This document shows, in pieces, positions 1-12,200 of a stretch of DNA of 64,000 nucleotides (its first letter is position 1; the number at the start of each line of letters is the position of its first letter). The position numbers were made by a program, and so were the translations under genes. The DNA is from Heterocephalus glaber. Its lineage: Eukaryota > Chordata > Mammalia > Rodentia > Bathyergidae. The DNA lies in the NCBI RefSeq assembly GCF_000247695.1, contig NW_004624849.1, positions 1,475,834 through 1,539,833 on the forward strand, written 5' to 3'. The notes under the pieces are model-generated. The model was not told the DNA's origin. It saw nothing but the letters and a program-made list of their open reading frames with translations, and made no database searches.

Positions 1-514
1 CTGGAGCCCATCTAGCAAGTGAAAAGTCCCATCGGAACTTCCCTCCAGACGGAAGTTTGAGCGGAAGTGGTGGGTAAAATCAGGCAGTCCTGGGGGCCTA
101 GAGGTTGTGAGCAGACAGGGACAGAGGTGGGGGAGGAAGGGTTGGGAGTAGCCAGCCAGGCTGAGACCAGCTGTCTGCAGGCACAGAGCCGAGGGTGAGG
201 ACGCTGGAGGGCGAGGCAGTTCTCCCTGGAGCAAGTCCAGCCGGCATTGTTTCTCCCTGTGGGGAAGCCAGATCAGAACACCCAACCCCAGATACAGTCT
301 GACCACAGAGGCCTTTTCTCCCTGGCCTGGATACCTTTTGTGTCCATTCATCCCAAGATGGCACTGCTTCTGCAGGACCCCAATCACAGTGTGGAGTTTA
401 CCACCACCTCTGTGTTTCCCTCCTGAGCTGTGATCTAATTAGATCTTACCCTAACATATAAACTGTGTAACTGATTTTTCTCTTTTCAACCCACATGTAG
501 ATCAATGAAACATT

Positions 515-1045
515 GGCAAATTAAATCCAACAATGTATTCAAAGAATTGTACACCATGGCCAAGTGGAATTTATCTCAGGTATGCAAAGCAGGTTCAACA
601 TTTGAAATTCCACCAATGTAATCCATCATAACAACAGGCTAAAGATGGAATATCACGTGATCAGTTAATAGATGGAGAAAATACATTTGAAAAAAATCAA
701 ATAACCAATTATGCTAAAAACACTCAGCAAACTAAGAATTGAAGGAAACAATTGATAAAGAAAATTTACCATAACCCACAACTAGAAGCTTTCCCACTAA
801 TATCAGGAACAAGGCAAGGGTGTCCCCTCTCATCATTGCTTTTCAACATTGTACTGGAAGCCCTACGTAATGCAATAAGACAAGAAAAGGAAATAAAAGA
901 TGATATTGATTGGGAAGGAAGAAATAAATCTTTGTTTACAGATGCCATGGTTGTCTATATACAAAATCAGAACTGACAAAAATATCTCTTGGAACCAATA
1001 ATAATTATAGCAAAGTTGCAGGATACAAAGTTAATATCTAAGTGT
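515..1045 (+). mobile_element. LINE-1 ORF2 fragment (degenerate)
   Basis: 752-976 translates to L1 reverse-transcriptase sequence ([27 protein letters not shown]). The catalytic aspartate pair is degraded (DAMVV in place of the usual DDM-V), so it is dead. Confidence 0.85.
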
Positions 1046-2794
1046 AGGACTTTATCTCTACCTAAATTCTCCTTGTCTTTTGTGCCTCTATACCTCCAGT
1101 CTTGTGAAGGCTTATTGGATCTTGATTTATCCTCAGTTAAAGTTCATCCCTCACAACAGGGTATCTCTAATCCTGATAGTCCCAAATTATTGGCCAGGCA
1201 AAGCCCAGGACAACCCTCATCCCTGTGCACTTCTAGAAAACCTCCCTCCTGCAAAACCTATGCTTTTAGAAGGCTTCTTCAAATATCCAGAAACTCACTC
1301 AGCTGCACTGCATCAGCCTGAAATTCCCCAAGTAGTTTCAGCCATGCCCTTGCCAGCCCAGGATATAAACACTGTGGTGAAATACACTCCTGTGACCTGC
1401 CTCTCACAGCCTCCTTCATTTGGTCTAGTTCATCCCTGGAGATAGAGAGATGGTAGGTAGCTTGCTGGTCTTGCTCAGAACCCAGCCACTGCCCCTCTTG
1501 CCAACCAAGCGTGTGCATCATCTCCAGCAAAGCTGCTGATAACCCACCAGTGTCTGGCTGTTTGTTTCTTTGGGAGCAAAATTACCCAGAGCTGTATGTG
1601 ATCAGTGAAGGCACCCTGCACATACATGCTTTAGGCTTCACATGTGCTGGGGTCTTAGCTTCAGAACTTCCTGGGAGACTGAAACAGACCAAACTTCTGT
1701 CTTGGCCAAAGAGAGCACTGGACATCCAGGTGGACTACTTCCCCCATTCCTGTGTCCCCACTGTGTTCCAGCTCAAAAAGCAAAAAATGATCCCCATGTC
1801 CTGCTAGCTGTAAGCCTCAAGTCACAGCTTTTTCTTAGCTGCAGCAGGCTGGGCCAGGGTTGTGAAGGGGGTAGTTGTTATTTCTCTGCCAGCACTTAGG
1901 GCTTGGAGAGGAAGGAGAGCAAAGTGGCCTCTGCCTTGGCAGGCCAAGGCCTGAAGGACGTCACCCCCGGTGGCTTTCCTCTTCTGGCCTAACACCCGCT
2001 ACAGAGGAAATCTGTTCCAAGGGGCCTTGGAGGGTGGCCTGGGGCAGGGAGTATGAAGTAGAAACCCCTGGACACTCCAGGCCCCATGAATTCTGGAAAC
2101 CAGCTGAGGTCATGGTCGGGCTCCTGAGCAAGGGGAGGAGCTGGTGCTCATTGCATTTCCATGTCGAGGTCAGGACAAGCTCCTCTTCTCAGGTGCCTAA
2201 TTCAACCCGCATGAGGATTTGTTCTACCCAAAGTAAGAATGGTAGTGGTGGCCACATTTATTTTGCCTTTACTGTATGCTAGTTTGGTTTCCAGTTCGGG
2301 ATATGTGGGCAACTCCTCCCTCTACAATCAGTCTTGTTTCGTGCTAGTCCCCCAGGGCTCTCCAAAAACACTGGGCACTTTTTCCCCAAACTTTGGCCTC
2401 TTCTCCTCAGCCTGGCCTTTTCCATTTACCTAGGGTGCTTTTGGTTAGCTCAGGGACCCATGAAATAAAAACCTACAAATGGGCTGGGTTTAGATTTTGT
2501 GTGCTGTGCCCCCTTCCTGCTAACCTCCTCCCAGCTCTTCTGTGGGCCCCGGAAGCTTTTCTCCCCAGGAGTAAGGCCCGTGGGTGGGTTTTAAGGTCTC
2601 AGCTTTAGGTCAGAGGGATGTATTTCTGTGCTGACTCTTGGCTTCAGCCCTCTTGGGAAAGTCTCCTTGCAGTAGGAGGGTTGGTTCCTTTGGCCCTGAA
2701 GCAGTACATCCACCCACACTTTTGACATGCACAGGCCCACAGGTAGAAGTTTAAAGAAACATTTCCCGATGAAAAGTGATTGTGGATGCATTCA

Positions 2795-2920
2795 TTTTCT
2801 GTTCACTGTGTGCTGGGCCCTGTTCCAAGGGCCTTACTTTCACTATCTCTGCTAATAAGTGGAAGAGCCAGGATTTGAATGCAGCTCTCTAATGTGCCAA
2901 ATCCTCATGCCTACTACTAC
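2795..2920. repeat. MIR-like ancient SINE fragment
   Basis: Contains the GTGTGCTGGGC...CAAGG pattern and a following 'gccaggatttgaat' block typical of MIR. Diverged. Confidence 0.5.
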
Positions 2921-3911
2921 AAATAGGGCCTCCCTCCAGCCCTTTAGGGAGTTGGGCTGGGCATAGCTGTCCTCCTCCAGCACAGGTGGCCCCTGGGCTA
3001 GCCTGGTCCTCATCCCTCTGTCCTCTTTAAAGGGCAGGCCCCCTGAAAGGTTTGGGCTGCAGAGTGAGCCTGGCAGGCATTGACAGGGCTGTGCTCAGGC
3101 CTCCTGTGGCTTTGGACTGGGGTGAGAACAAGGTTGGGCACACAGGTCAATAGTTTGGTAAATAACCTTCTTCCAGGTTTGGTTTTTATTGACACCAATC
3201 GACCATCATATGCTTCCCAACCCCCACTACAGCTCCCCCGCCATACACACACACACTCTTGTCAACTCTGAGTCATTTTCCAGCTGCTGGAGGGGATGAG
3301 GAGGCTGCTTTGTTCCCCCCAGGCCTGGGGCTATTGGCTTAGATCTTTCCAAGGAGCCTAAAGCGTGGTGACCTGGACACCACCCACTCTGCTCCCCACA
3401 GTGGGGTGTGCACAGATGCCCTGTGCAGACAGGCCGAGCCCACCTCACCTGCCCTAGGACGGCTCCTCCCCAGTCCAGATCTGCCACCCTGTACCCTTCC
3501 TGCTCTCCTGCTCCTTCTTGCTCTTCCACTCGGAAATGTTCTGCCTATTTTCCCTTGCAGCCCCTCTATCCCATTCCAGGCCCCTCCAGCCCTCTCAGTG
3601 CCAGGAGAATGCCAGGGCCAACTGGGCTCCTCATCCCCTCCATCAACTCCCACCATCCAGGGAGGTGGCCTGAGAGTCCTCCCTCCCGAGACACTGGGTG
3701 CTGGGGTCACAGCCAGCAGCCCTCCAGCTACCTGACATCTCCCTTCTGCTCTCTCTGCCCTAACAGGTAGCTCCTGCCCTTCAGCCAGACACTTGAGCAC
3801 TTGGTCCTGCCCAGAAACTGCTCCAGGGAGGTTTTCTCCCCATTCTTCTTTGAAAATTTGTCTCCAGAATTAGATTGACCAAGAATTTACAAACCTCAAA
3901 AAAGATAAGAG

Positions 3912-4100
3912 CCAGCCAGGTGTGATGATACTCTCATGTAGTCCCCAAACTCTGGGAGGCTGATGCAGGAGGATCACAGATTTGAGCCCAGCCTGGGCAA
4001 CTTAAAGACTTTGTGAGACCCTGTCTCAAAATAAAAAATAAAATAAAAAAAGCCTGGGAATGTAGCATAGTACAAAGGCCATGGGTTCAATCCCCAGTAC

Positions 4101-4141
<41 letters not shown>

Positions 4142-4142
4142 A
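3912..4142 (+). mobile_element. B1-dID dimeric SINE ending in (AC)n
   Basis: A B1 half (GGAGGCTGATGCAGGAGGAT, CCCTGTCTCAAAATAAA) is followed by an ID-like half (GGGAATGTAGC...GGGTTCAATCCCCAGTAC). A (CA)n microsatellite at 4101-4142 grew at its 3' tail. Confidence 0.85.
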
Positions 4143-4394
4143 AGATTCAAAAGGCAGCTCTTACTAAGAGGTGAGCCAGAGCAGCTCTGCCCCAGCCTCT
4201 GCAGGCCTCAGGCTTTGCAGCCCTTTTATAAAGGACCCTCACGTTCAGGAGATCAAATGTGAAGAAAATACACCCACACCTCCTCCCCCAGCTCTGAAGG
4301 GTGCAGAGCTGAGTAACACCCTTCTTCCTGGAGCTTTCTCTTCCCCACAACGAAAGATGTTCTTTCAGGATATATCTGGGTAATAGCCACAATG

Positions 4395-4600
4395 CCACTA
4401 GTGAGCACTTAGGTATAGCTGACTACATGCCAGGCACTGTTCTGGGCACCTCAGTGTCTATGAGCTCATTTAATCCCCCCATGATACTGTTATCACCCCA
4501 TCTGATGAATGAGGAGACTGAGGCACGGAGAAGGCTGGCTGTTTCCGAGGGCTCTTGGAAGAGGTGGTGGATAGCTCTTCATCACTAGACCGCACTGCTG
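4395..4600. repeat. MIR-like ancient SINE
   Basis: 'catgccaggcactgttctggg', 'gagctcatttaatcc' and 'gaggagactgaggcacggag' are the conserved MIR blocks in order. Confidence 0.75.
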
Positions 4601-7079
4601 CCTAGGTCTAAAGTGGACCATAACCTGCCAGTACCTCCAGGGTGGATGAGGGTCACTCACTTCGAAAATCAGCTAAAAAATGGGGCAGGGTCCACTGACT
4701 ACTGGGGTTTTTCCCTTTTTTACTGTTTCAGGGGACCTGGCAGAGGTCCTGTGAGGGGACAGTGGCTGCCTTGCCCCCAACTCTGCTGCCCTTTGGCTCC
4801 TGGAGCCCCTCACTCCTCTTGCCAACCCCCCCTCCCCAACACAGGCTGTTGACGGAAAACGGCAAGGAATAAAAATAGCCATTGCTGATGTGGCAGAACA
4901 GGGCAGCACACACCAAAGGCTGGGGTAGCGGTGGTGGAGGTGAAAGGAATCAGGGCTCCCAATCCCCATTAGCACCTTTGGAGGGATACTTGGCCTGTCC
5001 CTGCCATTGCTGACCTGTGGTCTCATGCAAGAGTCACCAGAACTGCCTGGAGGCCCAGTCCTAGGGTGTCCAGGGAAATCTGCTGGTCTTGGGTCTCAGG
5101 AGCAAGCTCTGCCCCCTCACAGCCCTACCCTAGAGTTAGTTTCCTTCCTGCGGAGCAGGGGCCTTGGTTGGATGCCCAGGTGAGTGACGCCCTGTCTGAG
5201 CCTGAGTGCCCCTATAAAGGGGTCAAGGAGCTGAGTTTATATAACCTGAAAAGCACTGACAGTCCTTCTCCTCCATCCTCATCTTGCTGCCTGCTCTCTG
5301 AGGCCCTCAGGCAAGGGCCTCCCACTCCTCCGGGTTCCTGGCCCTCCCCTGTTCTCAGCGACCGCTCTTCCTGGAGCCTTCTCTAATGCTGTCACCCCTC
5401 CCCTCACTGCTTTATTCCCACCCTCCTCTCTCCTATCCACACTTTCTCTTCTGGTGGTCAGTTACCCCGAAAGGCAGGGGCCTTGTCAGACAACCCAACA
5501 TCTGACCAGATCGGGTCCTTCAGCGTCTGGCACAGGTCTTCCCTGGACTGGCCTGGGGTGGGGCAGAGAGCAACCCTCACATCTGGCCAATTTTGAGCTG
5601 GGGAGGTGACCCCAGTTCTGAGCCCTGACTCTAGGAAAGTTTCCGACTAGAAATGACAAGCAGGTCTAGGCTGGCCCACGGATGACCTAGCAAGGACCCT
5701 CATTGCCATCCCCAAACTCCCTAAAGCTCCAGCACAAACTCTTGAGGGGTGCCTGGGGTAGAGATGGGGGGTGGGCTGCTGAAACTCTGGAGGCCGACCA
5801 GGGAACCTGTGGCACATGTGGCAGGGGGCTGTGTGGGCCTTCAGGCCTGGCTCACCTTCGCCTCAGTGCCTGACACTGTAAGTCTAAAGGCCCTTGGGTA
5901 TGTCCAGCCCTCTACCTTGTCCCACACAGATGATGTGGCTCCAAACCCTAGTGTGGTGACCACAGCAATCCATACCCCTGCCACATGGGTGAAGATTCCA
6001 GCCACGGGCAGGGGCTGGGAGGTGAAGCCGGAAGAATCTGGAGGGTCCTAGGAGAACCAGTCCTCCCTGCCCCACTCCACTCCACACATGGCCAGCCTCT
6101 ACCATGGCTGGGGTCTCCTTGGCCGAGCTCAGGGCCCAGGTTGCAGCCATAGGCTTGTCACAGTTGATTGATAGCAACCCCACTTCAGCCCCTTCCCTGT
6201 GTCCAGACTCACTGCCGTCCCAACCTGGTTCATCAGTAGGGCTGGCTGAAATGGTCCCAAGCTCCTTCTGCCTCTTTCCTTCCGGACTCTGCTGGGTGAT
6301 TTGTTTTTGTGCAGGCCCCTACTAAGATAGGGGTGGAGAGGGACATGACCCTAGATGTCCCCACCTGGAGGCCACCTCCCCACAGCAGGGTGCCATGAGG
6401 CCTCAGGCTGGCCTGGCCCCCTACTCTGACCAGCAGGGGGAGGGAGGGCAGGACACAGACTTCCCTGGGTGGATGGAGGGGGAAGGGGACTCAGGACTCT
6501 GCTTACACAGTCTTTCTTCAGAAACCTCCAGTAGCTGCCACCCATGTTGCTCTCTAGACTGGGATTTCCCAATCCTGTAAACAAGTGGTCCCTCTGGTAA
6601 GAATAACCCTTGTATCCCACCAACATTTAGCTTCCTGCACCTCCCAACTGCGTCCCTGAGCTCTGTTCAGTTCACTCCGCCTTCTCCACCGGCCACTGTC
6701 CACCCTTCCCAGTGTCCTGGTGCCCAGCTCTGCCCGCAGGGAGGGAGGGGGAGGCTGAGGTCTGCTGGCCCTGCCCCCCGACCACAAGGTTGGGCCCTAC
6801 AGGTCCTCCTGAGTCCCCCCAGAGCCCTCCTGGCCCCTCTGCGTCTGTTAGTGCTGCAGTCCCATCTTCTTCCCCTCAAGCTGTGCGCTCAGGCTCCGGG
6901 ACCGCACATTCTCCTTCCCTATGTAGGGGCGCTCCCATGGCCCCCTCCCTTTCCAGGGCTCAGCCTGTCCCAGAGAAGAGGAGTGGGAGTGGGCTGGAGG
7001 AGGGCGGGACCTCGGGTAGGGCCCGGGCTGCCTGGGATGCGTCCCCTGCTGGCACCTCTCACAAATTCCTGTTTCAGCA

Positions 7080-7740
7080 CAGCAAAGGAGCCGCCACCCG
7101 ACCGGCCTCTTGCGGCTCTCTGCTCCCCCCGCCCCCCCCACTCTACCTCCAGCCGAGAAGCTGCACCAGGCCCAGCTAGCCACCGGCTAGCTCCCTCACT
7201 CTCCTGAAGAAACTGCAGCCCCGTCCCTGTCCCTTGGGACACCCTGTGCCCGTCCGGAGTCAAGCTTTATCCAGGGGGCCATTTGTTACCAAAGTGAAGA
7301 CCCTTGCTGAGGGCAAGGAGGGCTAGCCAGGCAGAGGCAGAGAAAAGAGATGATCAGACACAGACAGAGGCAAGTTTGGGGACAGAGAGAGGAAGTCCAG
7401 GCACAGAGTTTTGTCAGGGCAGCCAAGCAGAGCGGAGCCCGGGCACGGGCAGCAGAACCCGTGTGGGCAGGAGTCAGTGGTGCCAGAGCAAAGTGGTGAC
7501 TTCCTTAGAGCCAGGCTGGGGTTGGGGCCAAGGTGGCCTGTCCCTTGGGGTGACTCGCCCTTGGGGATACCGCTTGGCTGGTGTGAAGGGGCGCAGTACT
7601 CACTGTTAGACGGGAGTGGAGCGGTAGCTGACAAGCCCGGAGTGTCGTGCCCACCGCGGGCTGGGGCTGGAACTCTGGGGGACTTGGCCGGGGGGCCGGG
7701 CCGGCGGGGACAGCTGCTGCCGCTGATGTCACAGGGTCAT
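7080..7740 (-). promoter_or_regulatory. GC/CpG-rich core, candidate leftward promoter
   Basis: The densest CpG cluster outside PRR29 is at 7640-7725, flanked by an E-box CAGCTG (7711-7716) and a CRE-like TGATGTCA (7724-7731). On the minus strand a good donor, A|GTGAGTACTG, lies at 7604/7603, so a leftward non-coding first exon of about 130 nt is possible. Not proven. Confidence 0.3.
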
Positions 7741-7869
7741 GAGTGAAACCTGAGGACTGGGCCAATCTTCAGGTGGGAGCCTCTGCTGCACTGCCCTCAC
7801 GGAGTGCTCAGGGCTCAGCCTGGGAGCCCTGGGCTCTGGAGCCTCAGTGACCAGGGGGGCGGGGTGACA

Positions 7870-8530
7870 CACTCATCTATTCACACACACTTGTGTGCAC
7901 ACACACATGCACATATTGGGACACATGTGTGAGACCCCTCCACCACAGGTCCTCCCCAGCCTTGACAAATGTACACAGGTTCATCCTCACACTTGATCTC
8001 CTTTCACGCTCACTACCAGAAATGCTCCATGGCACAGCCTGGCTCACACCCTCAGTTACGCAGGTGCACATGTATGACCCTCCAGGAACAAATGCTGCAC
8101 TCCCACATGTTCAGCCACACACAAGAATCACTCTTTATATGTCCACAATCATCTCCACAACACTTACCCCCATCGCACACACCCCCAGGCTCACATTGGG
8201 CTTGTCCATGTGTACAAGTATATACATAAACCCATGTGTGCGCATGTGCACACTCATGCCCAGATGAACACAAATGCCACATGTCACCATCACAAGTCTT
8301 TATTCAGTGTATTCCTGTGTATACACCCCACAACAATGCTTACTCGGTTCTGCTTTCACAAATATGACTTACCTGTGTGGTCATCTGTACCCACACACAC
8401 GCCCTGTTCACATGCACACAGGGCCACCATAGTGATCACTAGATTTATGTCTAGTGTAAGCCTGCCTATACACCCATACTCGCACATCACACACACACAC
8501 ACACACACGCACACACGCTCACTCCCAGCT
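7870..8530. repeat. Degenerate CA/TG-rich tract with (CA)n at 8488-8517
   Basis: Roughly 650 bp of scattered cacaca, cacatg and tgtgtg words, ending in a purer (CA)n run. Open frames here are composition artefacts. Confidence 0.7.
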
Positions 8531-9085
8531 GTTTAGCTGCACCACACAGCTGTCCACGGAGTGTTTCTCTACCTCCTCTAGCCCCTCCACCCCCACCCCA
8601 CTGGCTATTCATCTGTCCCTCAGAGCTTGGGCAGTGTGTGCGGGGGTGGGGTGGGGGGTGGTGGTGTCTGTTTTAGCCACTTCTCCTCCCCCATGTTCCA
8701 CTCTGGGGGTGTGGTGACCCCTAGTGGAGCTGTTGTGAAATGCTTCATCTCAGAGCTTGCTCCCCTGGCCTCTGGCTGAGGCCAGGAGGTGTGAATCTAA
8801 CAGTCCTGTCCTCATTCCTTCCCCATTGTTCCACAACAGTCAGCATGGCCATCCTGAGCCTATCCATGCCACCATCTTTTTCTGGCAGCTCAGAGTTCTG
8901 GCTGCCTGGTGCCCCCGCAAGCTGAGCCCTGGACAGTGTCAAAATGAAGGGCTTGGCTTCTGCTCAGTTTGCCCACCCCCGAGAGGTGATTTGTTTCCAA
9001 ATCTAGGTGTGAGTGTTGGTGTCCACTGTACACGATTCTTTATCCTGCCTTGCTCACTGACCTCTCTGAGGAGCAGTTCTCACTT

Positions 9086-9237
9086 GTTTTTTGTTTTTTG
9101 AGACAGAGTCTCACTGTGTAGTTCAGGCTGGCCTTGAACTCACTATGTAGCTTAGGCTGGCCTCAAACTCACTGTGATCCTCCTGCCTCAGTCTCCCATG
9201 TGGAGGGATTATAGGTGTGCCCCACTACACCTGACTC
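9086..9237 (-). mobile_element. B1 SINE (reverse)
   Basis: Reverse complement of B1: T-rich start, gagacagagtctcactgtgt. The internal block 'ttcaggctggccttgaactcact' is repeated as the rodent B1 internal duplication, then ctcctgcctcag. Confidence 0.85.
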
Positions 9238-12200
9238 TCACTTGGTTTTATTGCTAATGGAATCCAGGTCTTATCCACCAGGCCTCTTCTATGCAAGGGT
9301 CCGTTTTTTCTAGCATTCAGAGGAAACGTACATTTCTTCTCATATCCCTCCCAAGCTGCCTCCTAGAAGCTGGTCCTAGGGCCGGGTCCCTTTCATCACT
9401 CCCAGCCCTGCTGTGACATCAGTTCACTTTGCTGCTGGTTACTGTCTGCAACCCCCCACGGGACACTGCTCTCTGTCTGTGGCACTGGAAGTGAGGTGGT
9501 GGGAACCAGCTGTCGTTTTCACTTGTAGCTCTGCCCCTTTGGTCTCTGCCTTGGCACCTTAGTCACCTTCTAAAATCTCTAAGGGGAAAATATTCTTCAG
9601 TGAGGGATTAGAGTAATCAGAAGGAACTTCCTCATTACAGGAGGCAGAGCTGCCACATTCAGTTTCTGGGTTGTGTACTGCACAATCCTGGGCACCAATC
9701 GCGTTTGAAGTCACTATAGATTGATATATTTAACATAATTTTCTGGCAACAGTAGCAAAATGTCTAGGGGAAGGGGCTAATTTTTCTAATTTGTACAAAG
9801 TGTCATCTGGATTAGGGACGGGCTGACTGGAAAACAAGAGCTGTGTGTTAAATATGACTTTGTTCCATAGCCTGAGGTGAATGTGTTCCTCCTTCTCTTG
9901 AAAACAGTGTTCTTCTTCCTTCTAGGGAACTCCCCTACTCCAAGTGTATGATTCTGCGGGCCTGCTGATTTCATGATGGCCACCCCACCCCTGCCACAGG
10001 GATGGTGATGTCACCCAAGTCTGATCAGTCCTCTTGGCCACAGGGCTTGGTCCAAAAGCTGGGTCAATCATAGTCCTTGCCTGGGATTTGATAGGCACCC
10101 AGATATAAAGAAAGATTCTTTCTCAGAAGTCTCTAAATCTGTCAGAAGTAACTGAAATAAACCTGAAGGTACCCGAAGTAGGGAAGTTCATCTGTAGGTG
10201 GAAGGAGAACACCAAACAGAGAAGGAGGCATGCAGGAGACTGAAGAAGGAAGGAGGCAGAGAGGGACCTGAAGACACATTTTAGAGTCCCTGAGCCAGTT
10301 AAGACTACAGACCAGCTCTATTACTGTCCTATCATAAGCCCAAATCCCACACTTTTTCCTTAAACTAGTTCAGTTTAGTTGAGTTACAGTCACCGATAAA
10401 TAACATAATTCTACATCCACCTCCCAGAAAATCCCACCCTGACCCACAGGAACAGCCTCTCCACAGCCACCACCCGAAATCATTTGATTTTGTGGGGGCT
10501 TCAGCAGGATGCCCCCTCATGGTGTCCCCCAATTCCAGGAGTCCTGGGAGGGAAAGGCTCTGGAACTCCATTCCATAGTGCAATTCCAATGGGATGGGGC
10601 CTTGAAACCAGGTCCCTATTCCAGGAAATCCCACAATCTATTTATAAATCCTCAAAGTACCACCAGGTGCTGCTGAACAAAGCCACACACAAATCTCTCA
10701 CAAGGACAATCATAATTTGCAGAAATAGTGTACTCAGAGCTATTAAGCAGAAAAACGAAATTCTTCCACTGTTGTACTTCTGAGGCTCCTTCTTTCTCAC
10801 ATACCATTTGTTAGTCACATAGTTATGTGTCACTGACAGAATTCTGCAGCCATATTTAATCCCTTTCTTTCAACCCCCATATTTTAGTTCCTTTGGAACT
10901 GGGGTCAAGGAAAGGACCCCTTACTTGGTTGCTGCTGTCTCATCAATGCCTTCTCATCTGCACCAGGAATAAGCATTGAAATCTCTACTAGAATTCAGGG
11001 AAATGGCCTTTTCTCTCCATTTCCATCTAAAGAGAAGAGATAGCTCATTTTTTAGGTCCATGGCTTTTAATGACCACACTATACTCCTCTGGGTGAGTTG
11101 TCTACATTTACTCAACTACTCCTGTATTATTGGGCATTAAGTACTGTTAAATTCTGAAATCTTAAAAATAACACTGTGATGAACATGTTTTAGTATAAAT
11201 CTTTGTCCATGTTTAGTTTATTCCTAGAAATAGATTTACCAAGGCAACGGGCAGGACAAAGAGTCTCGGGACACTAAATTTTGGTACAAATTGTCTTAGG
11301 TCACACACAAACACACACCCCCAAAACAAAAAAAAATCCAAAGATGCAAACAAGAGTTCTCATTAAGGAAAAAAAAATGAAAGGAAATAGGCGGTGTGTC
11401 TAGTGCTTGAAAGAAAATAATAGTAATCAGGAAAGTTGCAGGCAGGTAACCTCCTCCACTCTTCCAGACTGATATAAGCTCTCCTAACTGAATGAGCAGA
11501 TACACACCTTCTTGCGCCCTCCAAACAGCAAATGTTTTGGTTTCCTGTGACAAAGAACTCAAATTGAATACCACAAGGCAGAGAGTTTTTACCTCAGCCT
11601 TATTTTCCAAAACCACAAGTTTTGCCCAAGGTTAACATGCAGTTTCATGTCTGAGGACCTGGGACCTCTCCTCATTTGTTTTCCATAGCCACCTCCAGCC
11701 TGCACCTGGCTCCCTTCAGAGGGACAAAAGTGGTGGCCTCCTGGCCACCCTCCCTGTCTCCAGCTTGGCCTCAGTTGAACCCTTTGGCAATTTTATACTG
11801 AGCAGACTTCTCTTCGATGTCTATTTTGGTATTTAATGTCTCTGAACTGAATGTACTGTAGAGAAAGTACAGGGGCTTTTCCCAGAAGTTTTCAGTAGCT
11901 GGGGTGGGGTAGACAGGGAAATGTGGTGTCTTAGGTATGATTCCCTCAAAGCAAAGTCAAGGCAAGTATTTTGGGAGCAAGTGGCTTATTTGGAAGAAGA
12001 CATCAGGAAGCAGTGTGGTGGAGTAGAGAATGGACAGGAAAAGGAGAAAAGTCAGTAAGGCGTTTGTTTAGGAGCAGGATACCCTGGGGGAAACTAGAGT
12101 GCAAGCCCATCTCTCGCCATACACACATTGCAGGTGGGGGTGTTGGGGATGGAACTCAGGACCTTTCACTTGCTAAGCACATGCTTTTTCACTAAGCTGC

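Noticed and set aside
752..976. Reverse-transcriptase gene
   Set aside because: Degenerate L1 ORF2 fragment with the catalytic DD pair lost.
7893..8536. Overlapping open frames in the CA-rich tract
   Set aside because: His/Thr/Cys-rich products of CACA/TGTG composition with no start or splice support.
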